Part shown: positions 8,691 through 15,737 of the stretch, piece after piece
Position numbering within the stretch: position 1 is the first letter of the stretch
Layout of the letters: the number at the start of each line of letters is the position of its first letter
NCBI RefSeq assembly: GCF_001705235.1
Contig: NZ_MCGV01000001.1
Coordinates: forward strand, 2,604,001 to 2,668,000
Direction of reading: 5' to 3'
Length of the DNA stretch: 64,000 nucleotides
Source of the DNA: Clostridium pasteurianum
GTDB lineage: Bacteria > Bacillota > Clostridia > Clostridiales > Clostridiaceae
Notes under the pieces: generated by a model
What the model saw: only the letters and a program-made list of their open reading frames with translations
Databases searched by the model: none
What the model was told of the DNA's origin: nothing
Program-made: the position numbers and the translations under genes

Positions 8691-9893
8691 ATGGACAGTA
8701 AGATAAAAAGAATAGAAATGCAATTAAAAAGTAATAAAAAGAAACCATTATCAGGATGGCAACTACAGGAATTTATAAATAATATTAATAAGGGATATAG
8801 TAAACTGGATTTAATCAATGAAATATCTAGACTACTTAATTTGGGCGAAAGACCAGAAAATATAATTATTATAAATAAATCCTATGAAATAAATAATGCT
8901 TATAGTTATTTAAAAAAATCAAATCAAATAGATTTAAACAAAGAAAGTATGGTTGAGAAGTTTTATAATTTAGGACGCCCTATTTCTATGTATCCAAATG
9001 AATTTATGAAAAAAATTGAGATGATTTTTAACTTGTATGAAAAATTATTTTCTTTGTTTAGAGCTAATAAGATACATACAGTTCCTAAAAATAGGCTTAA
9101 AACATATATAAATTTGGAATTTGATGAAGCAATTAGTGTGTTACAGGAAGATAGCTATCAAATACTTGATGCTATAAAAAATATTGATAAAAATAAGGTT
9201 AAAAGTTTAAAAAAGCATATTTGTGAGCATGCAAAAGAATCAATAGAAAGTTACAGAAAGTTTAAAAAAGCAATTATCAATATAAAAGAGTTCAATGGAT
9301 TAATTGGAAAAGAATTCAAACAACTTAATGATGAAGAAAAAAAATTATTTATTTATATGGATAAAAATTATTACAATAAGTTTTTCAAAGAATTCAAAAG
9401 GGTAGACAGGCCTATAATATTGAAATATGATGAAAAAACTAACAAATTAAGTATAATAAAAAAAGAATATATGCTAAATGAAGTGGAAAGTGAAAATTTT
9501 TTAGATTATAAAGATTATTCACACAACAGTCCATTTGTTATAACTATAATTGCAGGAATTGCTATAGTATCAATAGCAGCACTATTGTATGAAGGTGTGA
9601 AGCAAGAAATGTTAAATGATAAAAAGGAAAAGGAACTTGAATCGGAGGAAGAAGAAATTGATAATGACATAAGAGATACTGTAATTGCTTTATCACAATC
9701 AGAAGATCTGAATCAAGCAAACCAAGTACAGAACAAGTTTTTGAAAAATAAACTTATTGATGTTAATGAGAAGGTAAATAAGCAGACTAAGGCAACTTTA
9801 AGTCAAAATGGAGTTATGAATAATGGTGTGGTAATTAAACTTGAAAAAGATAGAACGAATTGTGGCAATAATGATAATCCAGAGATAAAATAG
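8691..9893 (+). CDS. Unknown protein with one C-terminal membrane segment
   Basis: 400 residues, very Lys/Asn/Ile-rich. A long helical, charged N-terminal part (residues 1-285) is followed by one hydrophobic segment (about residues 288-307, F-V-I-T-I-I-A-G-I-A-I-V), then an acidic, coiled-coil-like tail of about 90 residues. An upstream in-frame ATG at 8652 lies inside the preceding gene; the ATG at 8691 after AGAGGTGATG is better placed. It follows the four-segment membrane gene by 13 bases, so the two may act together at the membrane. I recognise no family or catalytic motif. Confidence 0.6.
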   Translation: MDSKIKRIEMQLKSNKKKPLSGWQLQEFINNINKGYSKLDLINEISRLLNLGERPENIIIINKSYEINNAYSYLKKSNQIDLNKESMVEKFYNLGRPISMYPNEFMKKIEMIFNLYEKLFSLFRANKIHTVPKNRLKTYINLEFDEAISVLQEDSYQILDAIKNIDKNKVKSLKKHICEHAKESIESYRKFKKAIINIKEFNGLIGKEFKQLNDEEKKLFIYMDKNYYNKFFKEFKRVDRPIILKYDEKTNKLSIIKKEYMLNEVESENFLDYKDYSHNSPFVITIIAGIAIVSIAALLYEGVKQEMLNDKKEKELESEEEEIDNDIRDTVIALSQSEDLNQANQVQNKFLKNKLIDVNEKVNKQTKATLSQNGVMNNGVVIKLEKDRTNCGNNDNPEIK

Positions 9894-9958
9894 AAAAGTA
9901 AATTAACGCTTAATATTTACAGTCTATAATAATTATTAAGATACTATTTTTGTTTATT

Positions 9959-9995
9959 CAATTACGTATATTTATTATCCAATTACAAGTAATTG
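9959..9995. other. CAATTAC heptamer cluster in a gene-free stretch
   Basis: The gap 9894-10360 holds no gene I can support. CAATTAC occurs at 9959-9965 and again at 9980-9986, where it forms a perfect 7-2-7 palindrome with GTAATTG (9989-9995). It could be an operator for a nearby regulator; nothing ties it to a gene. Confidence 0.3.
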
Positions 9996-10285
9996 AATTC
10001 TGTAGTACTATATCAAAAAAGTACAAACTAAAATAATAAAATTGAATGTGTTAAATTTTTTTGTAAATTGATTTCCACGGTAATGTTTTTAAACAGTATT
10101 GTAATAAAACGACTGTTTGTTATATTCTTAAATATGCATCTTACAACAGTTTCTTACAGGTAAACGCTATTTCTTTGATAGCCTTAAAAGTATCAAAATG
10201 AAAAGCTTTTAATATTGATGTATCATTGGGGAATATACTTCTTTTCCATCTTAATAGTGGTTTTATCTTATAAATATCTTTTTGC

Positions 10286-10326
10286 TATAATAAAAGGCTC
10301 CCTATGATTTTTCACCATAGGAAGCT
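10286..10326 (-). terminator. Terminator of the DUF2442 gene
   Basis: GGCTCCCTATG pairs with CATAGGAAGCT. Read on the minus strand, the stem is followed by TTTTATTATAG, and it lies 35 bases beyond the stop of the minus-strand gene at 10361. Confidence 0.75.
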
Positions 10327-10360
10327 TGATTAATTTTTTGTGTTATCATAAAATTAAATA

Positions 10361-10597
10361 CTACATATTCCACAATTCATATTCGCTAATATCAATATCA
10401 TCATTCCAGCTAATTCCATAACCACCTGCATCAATTTTTGCCTGGTCAAATAATAATTTGTTTTTCAGGTCACTATAAAAATCTTCTTTAAGTTTTCCTT
10501 TAAAATCAATGTGTTTAATTACACCATTATCAAATAAAACATTAATACTATACTCTTTAGAATTAACATTAATACTTTTTATTTTAGGAGTATTCAT
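10361..10597 (-). CDS. DUF2442-family small protein
   Basis: 78 residues. It has the DUF2442 pattern: an N-terminal beta hairpin ending in V-L-F-D-N-G, a middle F-x-G-x-L, and G-G-Y-G-I-S-W-N-D-D-I-D-I-S near the C-terminus. Such proteins are commonly paired with a DUF4160 protein in toxin-antitoxin-like couples. I see no DUF4160 partner on either side, so this copy looks orphaned. The start follows TTGGAGGG. The function is unproven. Confidence 0.75.
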   Translation of the reverse strand: MNTPKIKSINVNSKEYSINVLFDNGVIKHIDFKGKLKEDFYSDLKNKLLFDQAKIDAGGYGISWNDDIDISEYELWNM

Positions 10598-10785
10598 TAT
10601 TTTAAACCCTCCAATTTTCTAAATAATTTGTTGCTTCACTTAAAATATATCTATATTATATACTACTAAATAATCAGTATGAATATTTTTATACTGAATT
10701 TTGATTTTTGAACTACTTTAAATTATTTTTCCAATAGGATATATTAAATATATAGCAATTTGAAAATTGAGGAGGATATGATTTT

Positions 10786-11022
10786 ATGAATCCATTCGTG
10801 AAAGAAATAATTGATAAATTGAATAATGAAAAAGACAGCGAGACTTTGGCAGAAGTTTTAGGCTTTTATGAATATATAAAGCAGAAAAAAGAAAAAGAGT
10901 TAAAAAGGAAATGGTCACAAATAGAAGAAGATGAACCAACAGAAGATGAAATTAAATTATATAAAGAATATAAAAATAATAAAGAAGAAAGTATTCCTTT
11001 AGATAGCGTTGAAAAGGAATAA
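10786..11022 (+). CDS. Small acidic antitoxin-like protein
   Basis: 78 residues. Helical, with an N-terminal stretch (E-I-I-D-K-L, then L-A-E-V-L-G-F-Y-E-Y-I) like DUF2281-type antitoxins, then a Lys-rich helix and an acidic tail (E-E-D-E-P-T-E-D-E). The start follows GAGGAGGATATG. No toxin gene overlaps or follows it; the next gene is an XRE regulator 136 bases on. Antitoxin assignment is a guess from composition and length. Confidence 0.5.
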   Translation: MNPFVKEIIDKLNNEKDSETLAEVLGFYEYIKQKKEKELKRKWSQIEEDEPTEDEIKLYKEYKNNKEESIPLDSVEKE

Positions 11023-11070
11023 TACTTACGAAATATAATCAAATCTTTAGTAAATTTATGTTTAATTTCA

Positions 11071-11134
11071 ATGGAAAGCAAACTTGACATTATAATCACA
11101 GAATGCTACATTTAAATGGAAAGTAAGCTTTACA
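11071..11134 (+). promoter_or_regulatory. Tandem direct repeat in the XRE promoter region
   Basis: ATGGAAAGCAAACTTGACA (11071-11089) is repeated as ATGGAAAGTAAGCTTTACA (11116-11134), 45 bases apart, about four helical turns. The first copy contains a TTGACA -35 element. This is a plausible pair of operators for autoregulation by the XRE protein encoded just downstream. Confidence 0.5.
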
Positions 11135-11158
11135 TAAAATGATTGGGGGAAAATTATA

Positions 11159-11365
11159 TTGAAAAATAACCTCGAAAAAATCAGGAAGCAGCAAGACATG
11201 ACACAGGAAGAACTTGCAGAAAAGCTTCAGGTGTCAAGGCAAACAATAGGTTCACTTGAAAATGGAAGATATAATCCGTCTATAATACTTGCGTTTAAAA
11301 TATCTAAACTATTTGGTGTCAGTATTGAAGAGATATTTATTTATGAGGAGGGGAATGAAAAATGA
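11159..11365 (+). CDS. XRE-family transcriptional regulator (Cro/CI type)
   Basis: 68 residues, almost entirely one HTH_3 domain: R-K-Q-Q-D-M-T-Q-E-E-L-A-E-K-L-Q-V-S-R-Q (residues 8-27), then S-L-E-N-G-R-Y-N-P-S, typical of the short family regulators. The start is TTG after GGGGGAAA. Its stop overlaps the start of the DUF2178 membrane gene (ATGA), so the two are translationally coupled. Such XRE/membrane pairs are common in Firmicutes, where the membrane protein may modulate the regulator. A truncated duplicate of both lies at 7656-7795. Confidence 0.85.
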   Translation: MKNNLEKIRKQQDMTQEELAEKLQVSRQTIGSLENGRYNPSIILAFKISKLFGVSIEEIFIYEEGNEK

Positions 11366-11742
11366 AACCTTTTAATTATGTATTTATTGCAGTGGTAGGT
11401 ATACTATTTATTACCTCAGCAGTTGCTGTGTTCTTCGTAGGAGGGTATACACCTCAAATTATATCAATTATTGTTGCAACAATAGCGGTTTCTATGATTA
11501 TAAATAGCATACGAAGTAAGGTATTTGTTAAGAAAGAAGAAAAGGATGAGCGAAACATTGCTATTGATGATAGAGCTAAAGCAAAAGCATTTGATGTTAC
11601 GGGGATAGTGTTTGGAATTCTAATAATCATTTATACTTTTATGAAATATAATTTACTTATGGTTTTACTTGCGTGTGCAGCATACTTATTTATTTTTATA
11701 ACGTATATGTTTTATTTTGGTAAGTTTCACAAAGAGATGTGA
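11362..11742 (+). CDS. DUF2178-like membrane protein partnered with XRE regulator
   Basis: 126 residues with four hydrophobic segments in two hairpins (about residues 5-25, 31-48, 75-92 and 97-118). A charged cytoplasmic loop with K-K-E-E-K-D-E-R-N-I-A-I-D-D-R-A-K-A separates them; it is the D-E-R pattern of DUF2178. The start overlaps the upstream regulator stop by four bases with GAGGAGGGG as Shine-Dalgarno. It probably senses or signals at the membrane for the regulator. Sixteen bases after its stop a structured RNA element begins. Confidence 0.75.
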   Translation: MKPFNYVFIAVVGILFITSAVAVFFVGGYTPQIISIIVATIAVSMIINSIRSKVFVKKEEKDERNIAIDDRAKAKAFDVTGIVFGILIIIYTFMKYNLLMVLLACAAYLFIFITYMFYFGKFHKEM

Positions 11743-11757
11743 AAACGCCTTTATTTT

Positions 11758-11870
11758 AATATCACATACCTTACTGGCAGGTTCCAGAGAGAACGCACAG
11801 ATAACTGTGTACACAGAAGGATAAAAGCCTGGGAGATATTTTTTAATATTTCTTTTGGCTTTTTATTTTT
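11758..11870 (+). ncRNA. Riboswitch-like leader with terminator, resembling guanidine-type (ykkC-like) RNAs
   Basis: AATATC (11758-11763) can close on GATATT (11835-11840). Inside are a CTGG/CCAG hairpin (11774-11787, loop CAGGTT), a CACAG/CTGTG hairpin (11796-11809), and AGGATAAAAGCCTGGGAGA (11818-11836). The last matches my memory of the ykkC-family 3' core GGGATAAAAGCCCGGGAGA, with a paired change (G-C to A-U) in the three-pair stem. The same GATATT strand pairs instead with AATATT in a terminator (AAAAGCC at 11823 with GGCTTTT at 11857) followed by T-rich sequence, so aptamer and terminator are mutually exclusive. I cannot match the 5' half to ykkC; another guanidine class (mepA motif) is possible. 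The next gene begins 230 bases on. Confidence 0.6.
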
Positions 11871-12103
11871 GTCCATTTTAAAATTACGCCAAGAAATACA
11901 TGGAGTTTGTAGATTAGATAAGGCACAATTGTTACTAAGTGCTTAATAAATAGAATAATTATGTTTAATTTTGTAAAACATAGATATCTAGATATTATTA
12001 TAAAATCACAATACCTATATAATTTAAATAGTCATTGCAGAGTTTTGAATATGTTGAATAGTAATTTAAAGTTGTAATATCTAATTTATAAGGGAGCGAG
12101 GTT

Positions 12104-13279
12104 ATGTTATTAATTAAGAATGGAAAAGTATTAACAATGGCAGGTACAAATTATGAAAATGGAAGTGTATTAATAGACGGTAAAAAAATTGTAGGTGTAG
12201 GGGAAGATATCGATGTAAACAATAAAGAGATTACTAAAGTCATTGATGCTAAAAACTGCTGGGTTATGCCAGGAATTATAGAGGCTCATTGCCATGTAGG
12301 GATTCAAGAAGAAGGAAAGGGTTTTGAAGGAAATGACTGTAATGAGATGACTAATCCAGTGACACCCTACCTTAGAGGCTTGGATGGAATTAATCCTATG
12401 GATTCTGCTTTCCGTAATGCATTAAGTGCAGGCATAACTGGTATAATGGTTGGGCCGGGAAGTTCAAATGTAGTAGGTGGCCAATGGGTATTTATGAAAA
12501 CCTATGGTAGATGTATAGATAAAATGATTGTTCTACAACCTGCAGCTATGAAAATCGCCTTTGGGGAAAATCCAAAAGCAAATTATGATAAAAAAAGTAT
12601 GATGCCTTCAACACGTATAGCTATGGTAGCACTTTTGAGAGAAGAACTATTTGGGGCACAACAGTATTATCAAAATAAGAAGAATGCTGAAAAGTCAGGT
12701 AATAGCTTCGATCTTGATTTTAGAAAAGAGTGCTGGATACCTGTGTTTGATAAGAAAATACCATTGAAAGCGCATGTACATAGAGCCGATGACATTCTAA
12801 CTGCAATTCGTATAGCCAAGGAGTTCGATTTAAAGTTAACACTTGATCATTGTACAGAAGGGCACCTAGTTGCAAAGGAAATAAAAGAATCAGGATTTCC
12901 TGCTATAATTGGACCTACGCTAACTTCAAGGAATAAGATAGAAACGCAATATGCTGATTTTAAAACAGCAGGTATACTTCACAGGGAAGGTATAAAAGTA
13001 GCTATAACTACTGATCACCCGGTTACAAGAATACAGGATCTCTTAATCTGTGCCGGACTTGCAGCTAAAGAAGGCTTAGGTATAGAGGAAGGGCTAAAGG
13101 CAATAACAATAAATGCAGCCGAAATATGCAATGTGTCAAATAGATTAGGAAGTATTGAAGTAGGAAAAGATGCTGATATTGCAATATTTGATGGTAATCC
13201 AATGGAAATTTTCACAAGAACTATGTACACTATAATTGACGGGCAAATCGTTTATAATTTCATAAGTAGGGAGTCCTAG
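12104..13279 (+). CDS. Imidazolonepropionase-like amidohydrolase
   Basis: 391 residues. Metal-dependent hydrolase of the amidohydrolase superfamily, cytoplasmic. An N-terminal composite beta-sandwich (residues 1-55) leads to the H-C-H metal motif (His62, His64). Further ligands are likely in K-A-H-V-H (near 225), T-L-D-H-C-T-E-G-H (near 245) and T-T-D-H-P (near 305), and the C-terminal G-S-I-E-V-G-K-D-A-D-I returns to the sandwich. These enzymes hydrolyse C-N bonds in cyclic amides, dipeptides or guanidine-like groups; the substrate is not evident. The start follows GGGAGCGAGG. A riboswitch-like leader 230 bases upstream may control it. A hairpin terminator follows. Confidence 0.8.
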   Translation: MLLIKNGKVLTMAGTNYENGSVLIDGKKIVGVGEDIDVNNKEITKVIDAKNCWVMPGIIEAHCHVGIQEEGKGFEGNDCNEMTNPVTPYLRGLDGINPMDSAFRNALSAGITGIMVGPGSSNVVGGQWVFMKTYGRCIDKMIVLQPAAMKIAFGENPKANYDKKSMMPSTRIAMVALLREELFGAQQYYQNKKNAEKSGNSFDLDFRKECWIPVFDKKIPLKAHVHRADDILTAIRIAKEFDLKLTLDHCTEGHLVAKEIKESGFPAIIGPTLTSRNKIETQYADFKTAGILHREGIKVAITTDHPVTRIQDLLICAGLAAKEGLGIEEGLKAITINAAEICNVSNRLGSIEVGKDADIAIFDGNPMEIFTRTMYTIIDGQIVYNFISRES

Positions 13280-13297
13280 ATAAATTTTTAAGTAAAT

Positions 13298-13345
13298 AAA
13301 AGTGATAACAATATCAGTTAAATGATGTTGCTATCACTTTTATTC
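13298..13345. terminator. Bidirectional terminator
   Basis: AAAAGTGATA..CAATATC pairs with GAT.TTG.TATCACTTTT. T-runs on both strands serve the amidohydrolase (+) and the poly-Asn gene (-). Confidence 0.8.
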
Positions 13346-13395
13346 ATCTTATGGGACAAATTTAATTTATTACTATAAAATGCTTACGAATTAAA

Positions 13396-13527
13396 CTAGT
13401 TATTGTCATTATTATTCTTATTGTTATTTTTGTTGTTATTGTTGTTATTGTTGTTATTGTTCTTATTGTTATTCTTATTGTTATTGTTGTTGCTTTGGTT
13501 ATTGTTGTTATTATTGTTATTTTTCAT
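13396..13527 (-). CDS. Poly-asparagine microprotein, 43 residues
   Basis: Read on the minus strand, an excellent AGGAGGTGAT Shine-Dalgarno (13531-13540) is followed at the right distance by ATG (13527). A 43-residue frame ends in TAG at 13396. Thirty-four of 43 residues are Asn, in runs of up to ten, interrupted by five internal Lys or Asp, one Gln and one Ser; AAT and AAC are mixed irregularly. The opposite strand reads poly-Leu without a ribosome binding site and is a shadow. It is intrinsically disordered and may be prone to aggregation. Function is unknown; spore or stationary-phase roles are only a guess. I recognise no family. Confidence 0.7.
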   Translation of the reverse strand: MKNNNNNNNNQSNNNNNKNNNKNNNNNNNNNNKNNNKNNNDNN

Positions 13528-13753
13528 GATATCACCTCCTACGATAAATAGAATTAGCAAAATTATATTATATTATACATACTTTTTTATATTAATTAAT
13601 TTTTTATGAATTACACTCAAGAAATTTTATACAGGTGTCAACAAATATTATTGCTGACTTTTACTATTATTTTCATAGTATCAAAACTACCATATTGAAA
13701 AAAATAGTAAAGTGAAAATATTATAAGTTTTTACTTTAGGAGGGATAAAAATT

Positions 13754-13858
13754 ATGGGAGAAAAAAATGATCCTTCTGTATCAAATCAGCAGGATAAAGA
13801 AAAGAAAGAAAATAATAAGAAAACTAAACATAGTAAAAAGACGCACAAAAAAGATTAA
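13754..13858 (+). CDS. Lysine-rich microprotein, 34 residues
   Basis: ATG at 13754 lies nine bases after TAGGAGGGA. The frame gives 34 residues: an N-terminal acidic/polar part and a strongly basic C-terminal half (K-K-T-K-H-S-K-K-T-H-K-K). It is hydrophilic throughout, with no membrane segment. It starts 227 bases from the divergent poly-Asn microprotein and is followed by a strong hairpin terminator. Such small basic peptides occur in clostridial spores, but no assignment can be made from sequence. Confidence 0.6.
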   Translation: MGEKNDPSVSNQQDKEKKENNKKTKHSKKTHKKD

Positions 13859-13903
13859 TATTTTAACCTGCGTAGTATACACGTGAGATATATTAAAATT
13901 AAG

Positions 13904-13946
13904 AATAATGCAGCAGAACTTAAAATATGTTCTGCTGCATTATTAA
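13904..13946. terminator. Bidirectional terminator
   Basis: AATAATGCAGCAGAAC (13904) is perfectly complementary to GTTCTGCTGCATTATT (13929), with a nine-base loop. It lies between the converging microprotein and acetyltransferase genes. Confidence 0.85.
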
Positions 13947-13953
13947 TTTAGTA

Positions 13954-14577
13954 TTACTTGTAAGGTTCCAATTCTTTTACCATACGATATAACAAAAATG
14001 GTGATTTTTCTATCGAACCTACAATTTTAAATCCTGATTTTTTGTACAAATTCAGTGCAGGTTTATTATGTATTTTAACTGTTAAAGAGCATTTATTGCA
14101 GTTATTCAATTTAGCTTGTTTTTCGGCGAAATGAATTAGCTTTGAGGCTACACCATGCCCCCTGCTTTCAGGCATTGTAGCTAAAGTGCCAATGTGATAT
14201 TCGCCTTCTCTGCCTTCTTTTAATGACATTATTGAAAATAGATTATGTAAATGTGTAAGTGAATAACCAATTAAACCTAAGTTCCGAAGTTTCATTAATT
14301 TCCAAAAGGTTGGCCATTCAAGCTTATTCATGATAGTAACAGGATAACATGTAATCATGCCCACGGTTTTATTGTTAAGATGTGCTTCAAAAGCGAATTC
14401 ATGGCTAAACCGATTATGGTTAAGTTTCCACATTTCATAAAGTGTTTTTTCGATTAAATCTGAATCTTTAGAGCCAACAACGGTATGAGCCATGAAGTCA
14501 AGTGCCATGTAGTTAAGTTTACTTCCAGCTGGAGACATGGAATTTCCTTTTGAAATTGAGAAAGTATCCATTACCAT
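13954..14577 (-). CDS. GNAT-family N-acetyltransferase
   Basis: 207 residues. The acetyl-CoA binding motif A has R-G-H-G-V-A (residues 139-144) after the L-A-T-M-P-E strand. It is followed by C-S-L-T-V and N-K-P-A-L-N-L-Y-K-K-S-G-F-K-I-V-G, the classical C-terminal GNAT pattern. The first 60 residues are longer than a minimal GNAT domain. Acetyl is transferred to an amine on an unknown acceptor. It is monocistronic and transcribed away from the thioesterase operon. Confidence 0.85.
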   Translation of the reverse strand: MVMDTFSISKGNSMSPAGSKLNYMALDFMAHTVVGSKDSDLIEKTLYEMWKLNHNRFSHEFAFEAHLNNKTVGMITCYPVTIMNKLEWPTFWKLMKLRNLGLIGYSLTHLHNLFSIMSLKEGREGEYHIGTLATMPESRGHGVASKLIHFAEKQAKLNNCNKCSLTVKIHNKPALNLYKKSGFKIVGSIEKSPFLLYRMVKELEPYK

Positions 14578-14826
14578 ACACCCCTTTAGTTCATATAATT
14601 TATTGCAATAGTTTAAAGTATTATATTGGTATTTTTAGTATTATAATACTTCGAAGGGAGGCATTTGTCAAAAGCAAGTAACTATTTTATGTAAAATATC
14701 TTCCGCATGAAAAAATATTTTATTTACTTATAAAAACTTATAACTTAAAATTAAGTGTATAATATATTTTAATCAGTGACTAAAAACGTATATTAGTTTT
14801 ATGTACAGAATTATTGGAGGAATAAC

Positions 14827-15279
14827 ATGTCTAAAGAACATCTTTTGTGGGTACGCAATTATTTTAATAAAATATATAAAACAAATGTACTTGAAAATTT
14901 TCTCAACCTTGAAATTCTTGATGTTGAAGAGGGAAAAGTTAAATATCGTGCAAAAATTATTGATAAGCATTGTAATGTGTACGGCTATGCTCATGGGGGT
15001 ACTTTTGCTTCAATTGCCGATGCTGTAATGGGAGTTTCATGTGTTACGTTAGGAAAACGTGTGGTAACTACGGATATGGGCATAAGCTATATTAAAAATG
15101 TACATACGGGAAGTACGATTACGGCAGTTGGCAAAGTAATTAGCCGAGGTAATACTATAATAAGAGCGGTAGGAGAAATATATGATGAGCATAAAGAGCT
15201 GCTTGTTAGCTCACATGCTTCTTATTTTGTTGTTGGTGATTTTGATAAGGATGATTATCCTGAAACTAAAGATAAATAG
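14827..15279 (+). CDS. Hotdog-fold acyl-CoA thioesterase (PaaI/4HBT type)
   Basis: 150 residues. The PaaI-type helix motif H-G-G-T-F-A-S-I-A-D-A-V-M-G spans residues 56-69, with Asp65 in the usual catalytic position. The downstream strand V-T-T-D-M-G-I-S-Y is also typical. These cytoplasmic enzymes hydrolyse acyl- or hydroxyphenylacyl-CoA esters. The ATG follows TTGGAGGAATAAC. First gene of a likely four-gene operon (12 bases to the next). The preferred acyl group is unknown. Confidence 0.85.
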   Translation: MSKEHLLWVRNYFNKIYKTNVLENFLNLEILDVEEGKVKYRAKIIDKHCNVYGYAHGGTFASIADAVMGVSCVTLGKRVVTTDMGISYIKNVHTGSTITAVGKVISRGNTIIRAVGEIYDEHKELLVSSHASYFVVGDFDKDDYPETKDK

Positions 15280-15290
15280 GGGGAAGAATA

Positions 15291-15668
15291 ATGACCTGGA
15301 AATTAGAAATATATAGGGCGCTTTTTCTTGCATTAGGGACGTTTGAAATTATTGCAAATGCCAATTTCTTGTGTTTAGAAAATGGAATGGAGTATGCAAG
15401 ATTACAACATGGAGAAATACCGAAGAGAGCCACTAGAAAACAGTTAAAAGTTAAAGTCGTATTTATGCTTATATTTGGACTTATATTTTTTTCAATGGGA
15501 ATAAATTCGTATTTTTTGCATTATGTGAATGAAACCTATTTCCTAATTGTTTTAATTTTATTTGCAGTGTATGCATTTGGAGAAGCTTTATACTATAGAT
15601 ATTGGAAAACCTTTGGATTTTCAGCTGTTAGTGCTTTATTACTTTTAGTTTTTTGGATATGGAGATAA
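15291..15668 (+). CDS. Small membrane protein of unknown function
   Basis: 125 residues with three to four hydrophobic segments (about 7-27, 52-72, 78-96 and 103-122). A charged loop rich in Lys and Arg (near residues 40-52) lies on the predicted cytoplasmic side. Start after GGGGGAAGA, 11 bases after the thioesterase stop. The context (thioesterase before, metallo-beta-lactamase-fold enzyme after) gives no specific hint. A short T-rich hairpin near 15690 separates it weakly from the next gene. Confidence 0.65.
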   Translation: MTWKLEIYRALFLALGTFEIIANANFLCLENGMEYARLQHGEIPKRATRKQLKVKVVFMLIFGLIFFSMGINSYFLHYVNETYFLIVLILFAVYAFGEALYYRYWKTFGFSAVSALLLLVFWIWR

Positions 15669-15737
15669 ATAGAGTTAATTTAAAATGGAAGTCAATTTAC
15701 GTGTGACTTCCATTTATTATAGGGAGAATAATATATT

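Noticed and set aside
10786-11365. Toxin-antitoxin operon with the XRE gene
   Set aside because: No toxin-like gene; 136 bases with promoter-like repeats separate the two, and the XRE gene has its own partner.
13403-13609. Plus-strand poly-leucine frame
   Set aside because: It is the antisense of the poly-Asn gene, has no ribosome binding site, and would be an implausible all-Leu product.
15680-15737. Strong terminator splitting the thioesterase operon
   Set aside because: The hairpin (GGAAGTC with GACTTCC) is present but is followed by only a mixed ATTTATTATA run, and the next gene starts directly, so it is at most partial.
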